NCBI RefSeq assembly: GCF_014644435.1
Contig: NZ_BMKR01000014.1
Location: 1-64,000 of the forward strand
From: Paenibacillus albidus
GTDB lineage: Bacteria > Bacillota > Bacilli > Paenibacillales > Paenibacillaceae
Length of the DNA: 64,000 bases
Reading direction: 5' to 3'
Positions 1 through 9,449 of this stretch are shown here, in pieces (the stretch's first letter is position 1; each line of letters opens with the position of its first letter). Below the pieces are notes generated by a model that was not told the DNA's origin, ran no database searches, and saw nothing but the letters and a program-made list of their open reading frames with translations. A program made the translations under genes and the position numbers.

Positions 1-10
1 ACTCAAAGAC

Positions 11-57
11 AAGGGCTGTCCCAAGCAGCCATTCCATGGCTTTTGGGACAGCCCCTT
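11..57. terminator. Bidirectional hairpin terminator, GGCTGTCCC class
   Basis: GGCTGTCCC (14-22) pairs with GGGACAGCC (45-53), and an inner GCCAT/ATGGC stem closes the loop. It lies just past the 3' end of the minus-strand monooxygenase gene and probably ends that transcript. Related hairpins occur at 7146, 21399, 26914 and 40098. Confidence 0.7.
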
Positions 58-142
58 CTCGGCAAGCTGAGGATGGGAGCGGACCCTAAATCGTCTTGCT
101 CCAATCCTTTTGGTTACACTGCTTTGCGGCACCCTCTAAAAT

Positions 143-454
143 TCACTTATCCGGTGTGCGGCTGACGAGCAGCTCATATTTGTCCAGCGACGCGCCAAGG
201 ATAGCTTCATTCCCGCCCGCGCCGCGATGCGACTGGCGGAAGGAGTCGCTGGAAGTCCAGCCTTTAAAAGCATCCTCGTTCTCCCACACGGTACAGATTT
301 TCAGTTCCTCTGCACCTTCCTTGGGACTGCCGTGCCATACCTCCATACGGACAAAACCGGGCATTTCCTGCACCCCGTTCGATGCCCCGAAGCGCTGGGC
401 TATAGCTTCCGCATGGCCTTCCTTGATCTTGATGGTGTTGGTGACTACAAGCAT
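143..454 (-). CDS. Heme-degrading / antibiotic-biosynthesis-type monooxygenase (IsdG/HmoB family)
   Basis: Small 103-residue dimeric ferredoxin-fold monooxygenase. The start is the ATG at 454, because GAAGGAGG lies about 8 nt upstream; the ATG at 472 sits inside that ribosome binding site region. The protein carries Asn6, Trp66 and His76. This matches the Asn-Trp-His triad of staphylococcal IsdG (7, 67, 77) with a constant offset of one, and the surrounding pattern TVW..EDAF..W..SD.F...H also fits. The family cleaves heme to release iron or acts as quinol-type monooxygenase; the conserved triad favours heme degradation in the cytoplasm. It is followed by its own terminator (11-57). Confidence 0.8.
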   Translation of the reverse strand: MLVVTNTIKIKEGHAEAIAQRFGASNGVQEMPGFVRMEVWHGSPKEGAEELKICTVWENEDAFKGWTSSDSFRQSHRGAGGNEAILGASLDKYELLVSRTPDK

Positions 455-531
455 TCCAAAGACCTCCTTCATGGTAGGGTATCCGTATCCGTTCCGGAAG
501 GCCGCCGCAGCAAGGAGACGGCCTTATCCGC

Positions 532-1251
532 TTATTGCGGATTGGTGGTCCAGATGCCGGCGGTCTTCAGGAAGACGCGGTCCGGCAGCTTCAGTGCGGC
601 CAGGGCCAGCTCCGCAACATCCTCCGGCTGCATCATCCGGTCTTCATCGCCGATCTTAAGGCCCGCGCCTTCGGCGAGTCCGGTGTTGACCGTGCTTGGC
701 GTCAGTGCAACCACGCGGATATTATGCTTACGCACCTCCTGGGCCAGCGCCTCGGTCATGCCCATCAGGGCGAACTTGGAGGCACAGTAAGCTGAACCTG
801 TGGCAAAGCCGCGTTCTCCTGCGGTAGAAGAAATATTAATGATATTGCCGCTGGATTGCTCAATCATGGCCGGCAGGGCTGCACGGGTTACATAATAAGT
901 TCCGAACAGGTTGACATTCATATGTTGTTCCCAATCCGCCGGGTCCATTTCCAGCAAAGTGCCGAATTTGGCGATGCCCGCATTGTTGATCAGGGCATCG
1001 AAGGAACCCAGCTCCTTCTGCAGCGCAACCACGGCCCGTTCCGCTTCTTCGCGCACAGAGACGTCCGCCACGGCAATGCTGACCTTCACATCATAGACCT
1101 CGGTCAAAGCCGATCTCAGGGCCTCCAGATCGGCCGGGGTTCTGGAGATGAGACCCAGATTTGCCCCTTCCTTGGCCAAAGCCATGGCCAGAGCCTTGCC
1201 GATTCCTTTACCTGCACCGGTAATGACTACACTTTTTCCTCTTAAATCCAT
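532..1251 (-). CDS. yoxD: Short-chain dehydrogenase/reductase, 3-oxoacyl-ACP-reductase-like (YoxD type)
   Basis: Classical SDR of 239 residues. The NAD(P) loop is TGAGKGIG (11-18), NNAG is at 89-92, the catalytic Ser lies in NISSTAG (141-142), and the YCASK motif gives Tyr155/Lys159. The C-terminal segment (TPSTV...MQPEDVAE...KTAGIWTTNP) resembles B. subtilis YoxD closely. Expected reaction is NADPH-dependent reduction of a keto group; the true substrate is unknown. It is minus-strand with GGGAGAG upstream of the ATG and may be co-transcribed with the monooxygenase downstream. Confidence 0.82.
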   Translation of the reverse strand: MDLRGKSVVITGAGKGIGKALAMALAKEGANLGLISRTPADLEALRSALTEVYDVKVSIAVADVSVREEAERAVVALQKELGSFDALINNAGIAKFGTLLEMDPADWEQHMNVNLFGTYYVTRAALPAMIEQSSGNIINISSTAGERGFATGSAYCASKFALMGMTEALAQEVRKHNIRVVALTPSTVNTGLAEGAGLKIGDEDRMMQPEDVAELALAALKLPDRVFLKTAGIWTTNPQ

Positions 1252-1378
1252 AACTTGCCGTCACTCTCCCTGTTTCGAGAAATAAAAGCTTTGTGTACAC
1301 TGGCTACAAAACTATTATACCCGAGCCGAAGATGACAATCACGTTCGCCCGAATTCCGACCGGCATGTGAGGCTGCTG

Positions 1379-2926
1379 TTAAGCTTCAAGCTTCTTCAGC
1401 GGCAGCTTCGCCGGTCCCTCTATGACGTTCCCGTCATAGGAGTAACGGGAACCATGGCATGGACAGTCCCAGGTCCGCTCGGCATCATTCCACTCACATT
1501 CACAGCCCATATGTGTGCAGGTGCGGTCAACCAGATGAAGCTGGCCTTCTTGGTCCCGGTAAGCGCCGACCCGTTTGCCCTCATGCTGGACAACAGCACC
1601 TTGATCTGGCTTCAGGTCCCTGGTTTTGGTCTGCACGATCTCTATTTTGCCGGCAATCAGCTCTTTGGCGACATTCGCATTCTGGACAATAAAGTTTTTG
1701 ATGGCCGGATTGGCCTTGAAGCGTGACTGATCATACAGATTGCTGTATGGATTATCCTTGTGCTGAATCAGGTCGGCAATGAGACGGGCGGCCAGCGTGC
1801 CGCTCGTCATGCCCCATTTGGCAAAGCCTGTGGCTACGTACATTTCATCCTCATCCGTCATTTTGCCGATGTAGGGCACCCGATCCAGTGTAATCAAGTC
1901 CTGCGCCGACCAGCGGTAAGGAATTGCTTTGATTCCAAGCAGCTGCCCCGCGAACTCTTCCAGCTTCTCATAGTGGCCGATCGTGCAGATGCTTTGCCCA
2001 GTCTTGTGATTATCGCCTCCCACGAGGACAAGCCTGCGGCCTTCCCATTCCACTGCGCGCAAGGATCGTGTAGGGTCTCCCGCACTCAGGTACATACCGC
2101 CTTCGAATTCCGTTTCAGGCTGAACGGCCAGAACATAGGAACGCTCAGCATGCAGGCGTGAGAAATACAAGGATCCCTTGTCATAAAAAGGGAAATGCGA
2201 GGCGGATACGGCATGGCGGCAGGTGATCCTGTGCTCACTTTGTTCGGTGAAAAGGGTCAGGGTTCCGTCCTTCTCAACGTTCCCGCCGATCATGGTATGT
2301 TCAAACACCGTACCTCCGTTCTCCAAAAAGACCTTGAGCAGGCCCAGCAGATACTGCAGCGGGTGAAAACGTGCCTGCCCGGGCAGCTTAATGGCGCCAT
2401 CCACCATCAACGGGATCGGAACGTGGTCCAGCCATTCTCCGGGAATGCCCAATTTCTCATAGGCCTCAAATTCATCCCGCAGCTGCTGTTGCGTCTTCTC
2501 ATCACCGGCATCGGCATACAGGTAGGCAGCCTCGCGCGTCATTCCGCACGAAAGCTTTAGCTCTTCCGCTGTGAGGACCATCCATTCCAGTGCTTCACTG
2601 TTCGATTGATAATAAAGTCGTGCCTGTTCCTCTCCGAAATGCTTGATCAGGTCGTTGTAGATCATTCCGTGCTGGGCCGTGATTTTGGCGGTAGTGAAGC
2701 CAGTGGTACCGCCGAGTATTTCTCCCGCCTCCAGCAGCGTGACCTTGTATCCCGCTTTCGAGAGCAGATAGGCTGTTGTAATACCGGTCAATCCACCGCC
2801 TACTATAGCGACATCCGTCTCATGATCCTCTTTCAACTGTGGAAAGGACGGCAATTCGGCGGTGTCTCTCCAAAGCGATTCCGGTAACTGGGGCAGGCCT
2901 TGCGTAATCTTCTGATCAGAATGCAT
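1379..2926 (-). CDS. yhfW: FAD-dependent oxidoreductase with C-terminal Rieske [2Fe-2S] domain (YhfW-like)
   Basis: 515 residues. An N-terminal DAO-type FAD domain (VAIVGGGLTGITTAYLL near residue 40) is fused to a Rieske domain. The cluster ligands are Cys470, His472, Cys488 and His491 in CTHMGC and CPCHGS. The arrangement and length match B. subtilis YhfW. It probably oxidises an amine or amino-acid-like substrate and passes electrons to the iron-sulfur cluster, but the substrate is unknown. The ATG at 2926 is preceded by GGGAGGAT. It is divergent from the germination operon. Confidence 0.85.
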   Translation of the reverse strand: MHSDQKITQGLPQLPESLWRDTAELPSFPQLKEDHETDVAIVGGGLTGITTAYLLSKAGYKVTLLEAGEILGGTTGFTTAKITAQHGMIYNDLIKHFGEEQARLYYQSNSEALEWMVLTAEELKLSCGMTREAAYLYADAGDEKTQQQLRDEFEAYEKLGIPGEWLDHVPIPLMVDGAIKLPGQARFHPLQYLLGLLKVFLENGGTVFEHTMIGGNVEKDGTLTLFTEQSEHRITCRHAVSASHFPFYDKGSLYFSRLHAERSYVLAVQPETEFEGGMYLSAGDPTRSLRAVEWEGRRLVLVGGDNHKTGQSICTIGHYEKLEEFAGQLLGIKAIPYRWSAQDLITLDRVPYIGKMTDEDEMYVATGFAKWGMTSGTLAARLIADLIQHKDNPYSNLYDQSRFKANPAIKNFIVQNANVAKELIAGKIEIVQTKTRDLKPDQGAVVQHEGKRVGAYRDQEGQLHLVDRTCTHMGCECEWNDAERTWDCPCHGSRYSYDGNVIEGPAKLPLKKLEA

Positions 2927-3089
2927 CCCGTGATCCTCCCTATTGTGCTTGTATGTTGTTTATTTATTACCACTATTCTGGGAGAAGAATCTCCGGTTTA
3001 AACCACCGATGCATGATTTGGGAGGATTGATGCCAAAATAAGGGGAAGTTGCCGGGTGCCAGGAGAAGCAGAGGGAGAGGTGAACGTCC

Positions 3090-4460
3090 ATGTCAGAACA
3101 GCCGCATAAGAACGTCGTTTCCCTGGAAGGGGTCAAGGGAGAATTAAGTGCATTTGCAGATCTGGTGGATAATACGCTGGTTTCTCCTTCAGGACAGGCC
3201 AATCTGCTCTATATCAAAAGTGTGACCGATGCCCAAAAGATCAGCCGCACTATCATCACCCCATTTTATGAGATGGAAGATATGTCCGCTTACCGAGATT
3301 ACATCATTACTTATCCAGGCAGTGAAGAGGGGACTACAGTAGAGCGGGCTTTGGAACTGCTGCTAAGCGGGTATGCCGGGCTTGCCATTCAGAGTAGAGT
3401 TTATTTCTTTGACGCGTTGCTCTCGGAGAACAGTAGTGTTTCCCAAACAACTACCGAGAGTGTAACTCAGGGCCCTTCCGACGGATTCACTGAGAACTTG
3501 GCGATTAATCTGAATCTGGTCCGCAGGCGTTACCAGTCTCCCCAGCTGAAGATGGAATCGATGCTGATCGGCAATATTTCCAGAACCAAGGTGGCGATAC
3601 TGTATGATGAGAGCCGGGTCAATCATGAGGTGCTGGCTGAATTAAGAGAGAAGCTGGGGACACTCAAAGTTGATATTTTACAGGCGGCGGGAGAGCTTGA
3701 GAAATATATCAGCAGCGACAAGCTGCGGCTTATCCCCAAGACGATCGTGACCGAACGGCCCGACCGGGTAGTGTTCAATTTAGCGGAGGGCAAAGTGGCC
3801 CTGCTCACGGATACAACGGGGTTTGCGATCGTGCTCCCTTGTATCTTCAATGATTTTTTCATCGCGATGGATGACAAAATCAATCTGCCGTTTGTCGGCC
3901 GGTTCCTGAAGCTGCTCCGGATCATCGGTGTGGCGATGACGTTGTGGCTTCCGGCGCTTTATGTGGCCTTAACCTCATATAATCCGGAAATCATCCGGAT
4001 ACAGATTACGCTGCTGATTGCCGGAAGCCGGGCCACCGTTCCCTACCCGTCCTTTGTGGAAGTGCTGATTATGCTGCTGATGATGGAATTTCTGACGGAG
4101 GCCAGCATCAGGCTGCCCCGGGCCGTTGGCCCGACGGCAACAACGGTTGGCGGTCTGATCCTGGGCCAGGCCGCTACCGAAGCCGGTCTGGTGGGCAATA
4201 TTATGATTATTCTGGTGGCCGCTGTGGCCATTTCCAATTTCCTGATTCCGCTGAATATGATGAGCTTTTCCATCCGGGTGCTGAAATACTATTTTGTGCT
4301 GGCCGCTATTGTATTAGGTCTGGTCGGCATTGTGATCTGCTTCGTCGGCTTCACCATGTACTTGTGCAGTCAACGCAGCTTTGGCCAGCCTTATTTCCGC
4401 TTGTTCCTGCTGGATGATGTTATGAAGGGTCAGCGTAAAGGGAAAGGCGGGAAAGGGTAA
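3090..4460 (+). CDS. gerKA: Spore germination protein, GerA/GerKA family (A subunit)
   Basis: 456 residues. A soluble N-terminal half (about 1-260) precedes a hydrophobic C-terminal half with several membrane segments and the family signature P.Y.SF.EVLIMLLMMEF.EAS.RLPR. GerA-type A subunits sit in the inner spore membrane and, with B and C subunits, form a nutrient-gated ion channel that starts germination. GAGGGAGAGGTGA precedes the ATG. Its stop overlaps the next start (TAATG), so the B subunit is translationally coupled. The A subunit is intact here although its B partner is interrupted. Confidence 0.88.
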   Translation: MSEQPHKNVVSLEGVKGELSAFADLVDNTLVSPSGQANLLYIKSVTDAQKISRTIITPFYEMEDMSAYRDYIITYPGSEEGTTVERALELLLSGYAGLAIQSRVYFFDALLSENSSVSQTTTESVTQGPSDGFTENLAINLNLVRRRYQSPQLKMESMLIGNISRTKVAILYDESRVNHEVLAELREKLGTLKVDILQAAGELEKYISSDKLRLIPKTIVTERPDRVVFNLAEGKVALLTDTTGFAIVLPCIFNDFFIAMDDKINLPFVGRFLKLLRIIGVAMTLWLPALYVALTSYNPEIIRIQITLLIAGSRATVPYPSFVEVLIMLLMMEFLTEASIRLPRAVGPTATTVGGLILGQAATEAGLVGNIMIILVAAVAISNFLIPLNMMSFSIRVLKYYFVLAAIVLGLVGIVICFVGFTMYLCSQRSFGQPYFRLFLLDDVMKGQRKGKGGKG

Positions 4461-5560
4461 TGGCAAAACCCCGTTATTTCTACTATCTTATTATCATGAA
4501 CAGCCTGATCAATATTATTAACTTTGTTCCGAGAGAGCTGATCGACAGACGTTTTGAGGGAGCGCTGATGTCGATCGTGATCTCGGTTATTGTGGGTACC
4601 TTGTTTGTATATTGGTTTGGCTTTCTGATCAGCAAATTCCCGGAAAAGGGCATTCCTGAAATTCTTGGTCCGCTCATGCCAAAGCTGCTGGTCTCTGCCA
4701 TACTGTTGTTCTTCGCCGTATTATGGTACGTGGCAGGTGCAACGACGCTGTTGTCTTTTGTGGATATTACGCTGCGGTTCATCAGTCCGGATACAGGCCC
4801 TTATCTGGTCATGGGCGGTTTTCTGATCATGGTCTGTATCTGCTGCCGGTTTGATTCGCTGTCACTGCTGTTCGGGCTGGAAATTATTCTGGCCATTACG
4901 TTGCCCTTGATTCTCTATGCTACCTTTAAGGCGCTGGGAAACCCGAACTTCAGCTGGGATGCTGTACTGCAGATCGGGACACATTTCTGGCACGCCCCGG
5001 ATTGGATGAGCCTTGCTGCAGCTACCTTTTCGTTCAGCGGATATATCAATTTAATTATTTATAACCGGGTATTTCAGAACTTGAAATTGAAGCATATCTG
5101 GATTGTCGGCATCGAAGGCTTTCTGGTCCTGCTTGTGACCTTTTTTGTACCCATCGGTTATTTTGGAACAGTTGGAGTCGAGCGGCATGTGTATACCTGG
5201 TTTGCGACGGCTGACAGCATCTAGATCGAGTCGTTTCTGATTGAACGGATGCTGTTTATTTTTTATTTTGCCTACATGTCATTATCACTTGTAAGTGCAA
5301 TCACCCATTGGCATGTAGGGCTAATGCTGTTCCAAAGTGTGTTCAGCACCGCCCGCAAAACCTCTGTCCGAACAAAACGGTGGAAGGAATGGGGGATTCT
5401 AGGGATGTTCTCTGCTGTAACGATATATCTCATGCGTCTGAATCAAGATGAGCTCAATACTCTGGGCGAATTGTTCCTGCAAGTCCGCTGGTATTTGGAG
5501 ATGTTTGTACTTGTGCTGCTCTTCTATTGTTACCGGAAAGAAAAGAGGCGGACAGCATGA
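4460..5560 (+). pseudogene. gerKB: Spore germination B subunit (GerAB/GerKB, APC-type permease), interrupted by in-frame TAG
   Basis: One reading frame encodes a typical multi-spanning GerAB permease of about 365 residues, but an amber codon at 5222-5224 splits it after 254 residues. The frame resumes immediately (IESFLIERMLFIFYF...) and runs without a frameshift to the TGA at 5558-5560. Both halves read as family sequence, so this is a nonsense mutation, a base error, or a suppressed codon. The B subunit binds the germinant, so a truncated product would disable the receptor. The end overlaps the gerC start (ATGA), so the operon is otherwise intact. Confidence 0.85.
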
Positions 5561-6654
5561 AAAGATGGCTGCTTGCTATAATGCTGGTCCTGTTGCTTTT
5601 CACAGGCGGATGTGATTTCAAGGATATTGACCGGCGGATATTTGTGGTGGCCATCGGAGTGGATGCCGGCGAAAAGGAGGGCCATTTCAAAATCAGTCTG
5701 AAGATGGCTCTTCCTCAGGGAGAGATTACTAAAATCGATGAAAAAGTGCAGATTCTGACAGAGGAATCCTTCAGCATATCCGAAGCGGTGCGCCGAATGA
5801 AATCGAGAGTTGAGAAGGAGCTTGATTTTGTACATTGCAAATCGATCATCCTGGGAGAAGGGCTTGCACAGAAAGATATAAGACACATTATGGACTGGGC
5901 TGTAAGACGCAGGGACCTGCAGCTCATCCTGCATGTTGCTGTCGGACGTCCGGATGCGCTTAAAGTGCTGCAGGTAAAGCCCCAATCGGAGCGGATTCCC
6001 TCCAACTCCCTGATTATGGCGATGAGCGGCCAAGGCACCGAGTCTCCCTTTATTACCAAGGTTTTTTCCTTTCAGTTGATGAGGAACATCTATGAGAAGG
6101 GGCTGGACCCCATACTCCCTATCATTGAAGCGCGGGGGCAGGAGGAATTTGTGATCAATAAAATCGCCCTCTTCGACAAGCACCGAATCCGGGAGACGCT
6201 CACCCCGAATGAAACCAGGCTGTTCAATCTGCTGTCACGCAAAAATCTGCGGACCAATCTGCCTGCTTTTTACAAGGGGGAGATGTATCAGTATTATACG
6301 GAGCAGTCAACATCGGCTTACCGGATATTTACTCCCGGGGGTGGGAAGCCAACCCTCCGGTACAGGATTAAAATTAAGGGTATTCTGGAAGAGAGCAGCA
6401 ATGAGGATATTGTGACCCAAAGCCTGCTGAAGGAGATCGGAGCAGCAGGTGAGGAGGATCTGCGGAAGAAAATCCACGCCTTGCTGCGTAAAATTCAGGC
6501 CAGCCATCAGGACCCCCTGGGATGGGGACTGCGTTACGGGGCCCGGCATTTCAACAACAGGACAGAAATGGACAACTGGAATGATCTGTATGCCCAGCTT
6601 CGTTTCCAGGTGGATGTTCGGGTGAACATTAAATATTCGGGGGTTACCAAATAG
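5557..6654 (+). CDS. gerKC: Spore germination lipoprotein, Ger(x)C family
   Basis: 366 residues starting at the ATG that overlaps the permease stop. The signal peptide (MKRWLLAIML...) ends in the lipobox LFTGGC with Cys19 as the lipidated residue. The next segment, DFKDIDRRIFVVAIGVD, is characteristic of GerC proteins. The C subunit is anchored on the outside of the inner spore membrane and completes the A-B-C receptor complex. Third gene of the operon; no clear terminator follows before the regulator's promoter. Confidence 0.9.
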   Translation: MKRWLLAIMLVLLLFTGGCDFKDIDRRIFVVAIGVDAGEKEGHFKISLKMALPQGEITKIDEKVQILTEESFSISEAVRRMKSRVEKELDFVHCKSIILGEGLAQKDIRHIMDWAVRRRDLQLILHVAVGRPDALKVLQVKPQSERIPSNSLIMAMSGQGTESPFITKVFSFQLMRNIYEKGLDPILPIIEARGQEEFVINKIALFDKHRIRETLTPNETRLFNLLSRKNLRTNLPAFYKGEMYQYYTEQSTSAYRIFTPGGGKPTLRYRIKIKGILEESSNEDIVTQSLLKEIGAAGEEDLRKKIHALLRKIQASHQDPLGWGLRYGARHFNNRTEMDNWNDLYAQLRFQVDVRVNIKYSGVTK

Positions 6655-6670
6655 CTTCAGTGTGCTTGTA

Positions 6671-6719
6671 TTGACGGGATCCTTTTTAAGATTTATACTT
6701 GATCTAATAATAAATTAGA
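6671..6719 (+). promoter_or_regulatory. Promoter with Fur/PerR-like operator
   Basis: TTGACG (6671-6676) and TATACT (6694-6699) are separated by 17 bp. The palindrome TCTAAT-AATAA-ATTAGA (6703-6719) covers the predicted start site. Its 7-1-7 layout resembles PerR/Fur boxes. Its position over +1, directly ahead of the Fur-family gene, suggests autorepression. Confidence 0.7.
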
Positions 6720-6731
6720 GGATGATGGATC

Positions 6732-7130
6732 ATGAGAAACCTGAATTTAACTTCTCAACGTCAAGCCGTTTATGATATTGTCCGCAATTCACCCGATCAT
6801 CCTACCGCTGCGGAAGTGATGAACCGCCTGGTGGAGCAGGGCCATAACCTGGCTTACGGCACAGTATACAACTCCCTGCGTTATCTTTCGGATAAGAAGC
6901 TGATCCAGGAGTTGAAGCTTGGCGAGGCAGCCAGCAGATACGATGCAAGAATGGATGATCACCAGCATATTATGTGTGAGGTTTGCGGGACGGTGGATGA
7001 AGTGATGAGCCAGGTTCCGCAGGACTGGATCGATGCGGTTGCCAAGGAGACCGGGTATGAAATCGGGCATGCGCATGTGGTATTCGGAGGAATCTGCCCG
7101 GATTGCCAAAGCAAAAGACGGATGAATTGA
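6732..7130 (+). CDS. perR: Fur-family metalloregulator, PerR-like
   Basis: 132-residue winged-helix repressor. The structural zinc site is Cys82/Cys85 and Cys122/Cys125. Regulatory-metal ligands align with B. subtilis PerR at an offset of 14: His23, Asp71, His77 and His79 correspond to His37, Asp85, His91 and His93. The position equivalent to Asp104 is Glu90 (with Asp89 beside it). Since Asp at 104 is associated with peroxide sensing and Glu with Fur-like iron sensing, the signal is not certain. The N terminus is about 14 residues shorter than PerR. A palindrome over its promoter suggests autoregulation. Confidence 0.75.
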   Translation: MRNLNLTSQRQAVYDIVRNSPDHPTAAEVMNRLVEQGHNLAYGTVYNSLRYLSDKKLIQELKLGEAASRYDARMDDHQHIMCEVCGTVDEVMSQVPQDWIDAVAKETGYEIGHAHVVFGGICPDCQSKRRMN

Positions 7131-7145
7131 GAGCAGCTTAAAAGA

Positions 7146-7197
7146 AAAGGGGTTGTCTCCTATGTGGATTTTCCACTACAGGGACAGCCCCTTTTTG
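7146..7197 (+). terminator. Rho-independent terminator
   Basis: AAAAGGGGTTGTCTCC pairs with GGGACAGCCCCTTTTT around an inner GTGGA/TCCAC stem and ends in a T run. It follows the Fur-family gene by 15 nt and belongs to the same GGGRYGTCCC hairpin class as 11-57. Confidence 0.85.
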
Positions 7198-7351
7198 ACG
7201 TGCTGTTATGAAAAAGTTCAATAAATAGATGAGAATAATGAAGAAACAGAGGAGAAAAAGGGGTTCCAAAAGCAGGGATATAATTATATATTTAGGCTAA
7301 AGGTTCTATCGTACTTAAGACCCAAGAGGAAAGAGAGAGTGAGCAGAAGAT

Positions 7352-9337
7352 ATGGGGAAACGTGTTCTGTTGAACATTCGTACGAAGTTAATTCTTACAT
7401 ATTTGATTGTCCTGCTGGTGCCAAGTCTAATCATTGGCTGGATGACCTATCAATCAGCCAGCCGGGAAGTCGAGGAACAGCTGATCAACAATGCCGCAGA
7501 AAGCGTAGATGCGGTCAATGCCATTATTAATGAGAATATCCAGTCCAAAATCGACGATATTCATTATTTTGCAACACAACTCTCCGCCGGGGCGGTAAAC
7601 AGCGAAGCCGCAGGCGGAGTCCCGGCTGCGATACAATCCAGGCTGCAGGAATATGCGTCACTGCACTCCGATGTGCTGGACATTTATGTAGGGACAAGCA
7701 AGGCTGCAGCCATCCGTGCTTCAGACAACGCGGCACCGCAAGGTTATGATCCACGGCAGGAAACCACCTATGTGAATGCGCTTAAACAGGGTACGGGAAC
7801 GGTAATCTCCCCCGCTTTTCAAACAGACGGCAATGAGCCTGCTGTTGCTATCTCGGCGGTGCTTGAAGGCGGCAACGGGGTGGTGTCTCTGGATCTGAAT
7901 TTGAGCGAATTGGCTAAACTAACCGGAATCAGGGTAGGACAGGAGGGCTATATTCTGATCCTGGACAGCAGCAAGAAATTTCTGGTGCATCCAACCGAAA
8001 AGGCCGGAGAGGAATCTTCCGCTGATTTTGTGAAAAGCATGTTCCAGGGGGAGACGGGAACCTTCGATTATGTCTATAAGGATGCCCCCAAAAAGATGAC
8101 ATACAGGGTAAATGAGCTTACGGGCTGGCGGATCGGCGGAACCATCAGCCAAGACGAGGTGTATGCTTCAACGGACATTATCCGCAATACGGCTCTGGCT
8201 GTTATTGCCGTGTCCGTACTGCTGGCGCTGTTTCTGATCTATTTCAACGTCCGTTCCATTCTTCAGCCGCTCCGCCGGCTGCGTGCAGCCACTGCGGTTA
8301 TCGCCAAAGGGGACATGTCCGAGGAGCTTGGTGTGTTCCGCAGGGATGAAATTGGCTTGCTGGCAGAGGATTTCCGCACTATGGTGGCCAATTTGCGTGA
8401 GATGATTACCAGGGTGCAGGAAATGACGGACAATGTATCTGCTTCGGCAGAGGAGCTGACCGCCGGTGCAGAACAGACCACACAGGCGATCGAGCATGTT
8501 GCCGCAGCGATTCAGGAGGTGTCTGCGGGAACGGAGCGTCAGGTGAACAGTGTGCAGCAAGGTTTGGAAAGCGCGGCGGCAACAGCCGGCGAAGTGAGTC
8601 AAATCTCCGGCTATATGCAGCAGGTCTCGGACATGATGGTCAAGACCTCCTTGTCTGCTTCGGAGGGCAATGACTCTGTGCTTCACGTGGTGGAAACCAT
8701 CACCGGGATTCACGATACCGTGGAGGAGCTGAGCGAAGTGATTGGCAAGCTGAATGAGCGGACCGGCCAAATAGACGGCATTGTGGGCGTCATTACCGGC
8801 ATTGCGCGGCAGACGAATCTACTCGCGCTGAATGCCTCTATCGAAGCGGCCAGAGCCGGAGAGCTCGGCCGGGGATTTGCGGTGGTTGCGGCCGAGGTGC
8901 GCAAGCTTGCCGAGGAATCGGAGACGTCCGCGCAGCATATTGCAGAACAGATACACGCCATCAATGAAGAGGTGAAGCAGGCTTCCGGGAAGATGGAGGT
9001 GGCCAAAGGGCGTGTGTCGGAGGGGATTGAGGCGGTGGATACGACGGGCAGATCGTTCTCGCGTATCCGCAGGGCGGTGAAAGGCGCCGCCGAGAAGATC
9101 GAAATCATGGGTGAAGCCGTGCTCACCCTGTCAGCCGAGGCCGACAACATGGAGCAGGTGATCGGCGAGGTCCGCCATATTACCGGGGAGGTGGCCGGCA
9201 ATACGGAGACGATCTCCGCCGCTGTACAGCAGCAGCTGGCTTCCGCCGAAGAGATCGCTTCTTCCTCGGCAAGCCTCGGGCATTTGGCTGAGCAGCTGCA
9301 GAAACAGGTAGGGCATTTCAAGCTGAAGAGACTATAG
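7352..9337 (+). CDS. Methyl-accepting chemotaxis protein with Cache-type sensor
   Basis: 661 residues. Membrane segment 1 (about 8-29) is followed by a periplasm-facing dCache-like ligand domain (about 35-270), then membrane segment 2 (about 274-297). A HAMP domain (LRRLRAATAVIAKGDMSEEL) leads into a long coiled-coil signalling domain. The hairpin tip GIARQTNLLALNASIEAARA and the flanking LGRGFAVVAAEVRKLAEES are the contact region for CheA/CheW. The ligand is unknown; Cache domains often bind amino or organic acids. Monocistronic, with no chemotaxis neighbours. A short AT-rich leader lies upstream. Confidence 0.92.
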   Translation: MGKRVLLNIRTKLILTYLIVLLVPSLIIGWMTYQSASREVEEQLINNAAESVDAVNAIINENIQSKIDDIHYFATQLSAGAVNSEAAGGVPAAIQSRLQEYASLHSDVLDIYVGTSKAAAIRASDNAAPQGYDPRQETTYVNALKQGTGTVISPAFQTDGNEPAVAISAVLEGGNGVVSLDLNLSELAKLTGIRVGQEGYILILDSSKKFLVHPTEKAGEESSADFVKSMFQGETGTFDYVYKDAPKKMTYRVNELTGWRIGGTISQDEVYASTDIIRNTALAVIAVSVLLALFLIYFNVRSILQPLRRLRAATAVIAKGDMSEELGVFRRDEIGLLAEDFRTMVANLREMITRVQEMTDNVSASAEELTAGAEQTTQAIEHVAAAIQEVSAGTERQVNSVQQGLESAAATAGEVSQISGYMQQVSDMMVKTSLSASEGNDSVLHVVETITGIHDTVEELSEVIGKLNERTGQIDGIVGVITGIARQTNLLALNASIEAARAGELGRGFAVVAAEVRKLAEESETSAQHIAEQIHAINEEVKQASGKMEVAKGRVSEGIEAVDTTGRSFSRIRRAVKGAAEKIEIMGEAVLTLSAEADNMEQVIGEVRHITGEVAGNTETISAAVQQQLASAEEIASSSASLGHLAEQLQKQVGHFKLKRL

Positions 9338-9449
9338 ACCAGTCGGGGATTTAGGATTGCAGGCAGGAAAAGCATCTTTTCTTTTAGAGCCTTTTGCCAG
9401 TATACTGTTAAGCAATCATACAGAGCAGCTAAAGGAGAGAGAAAAGTTC

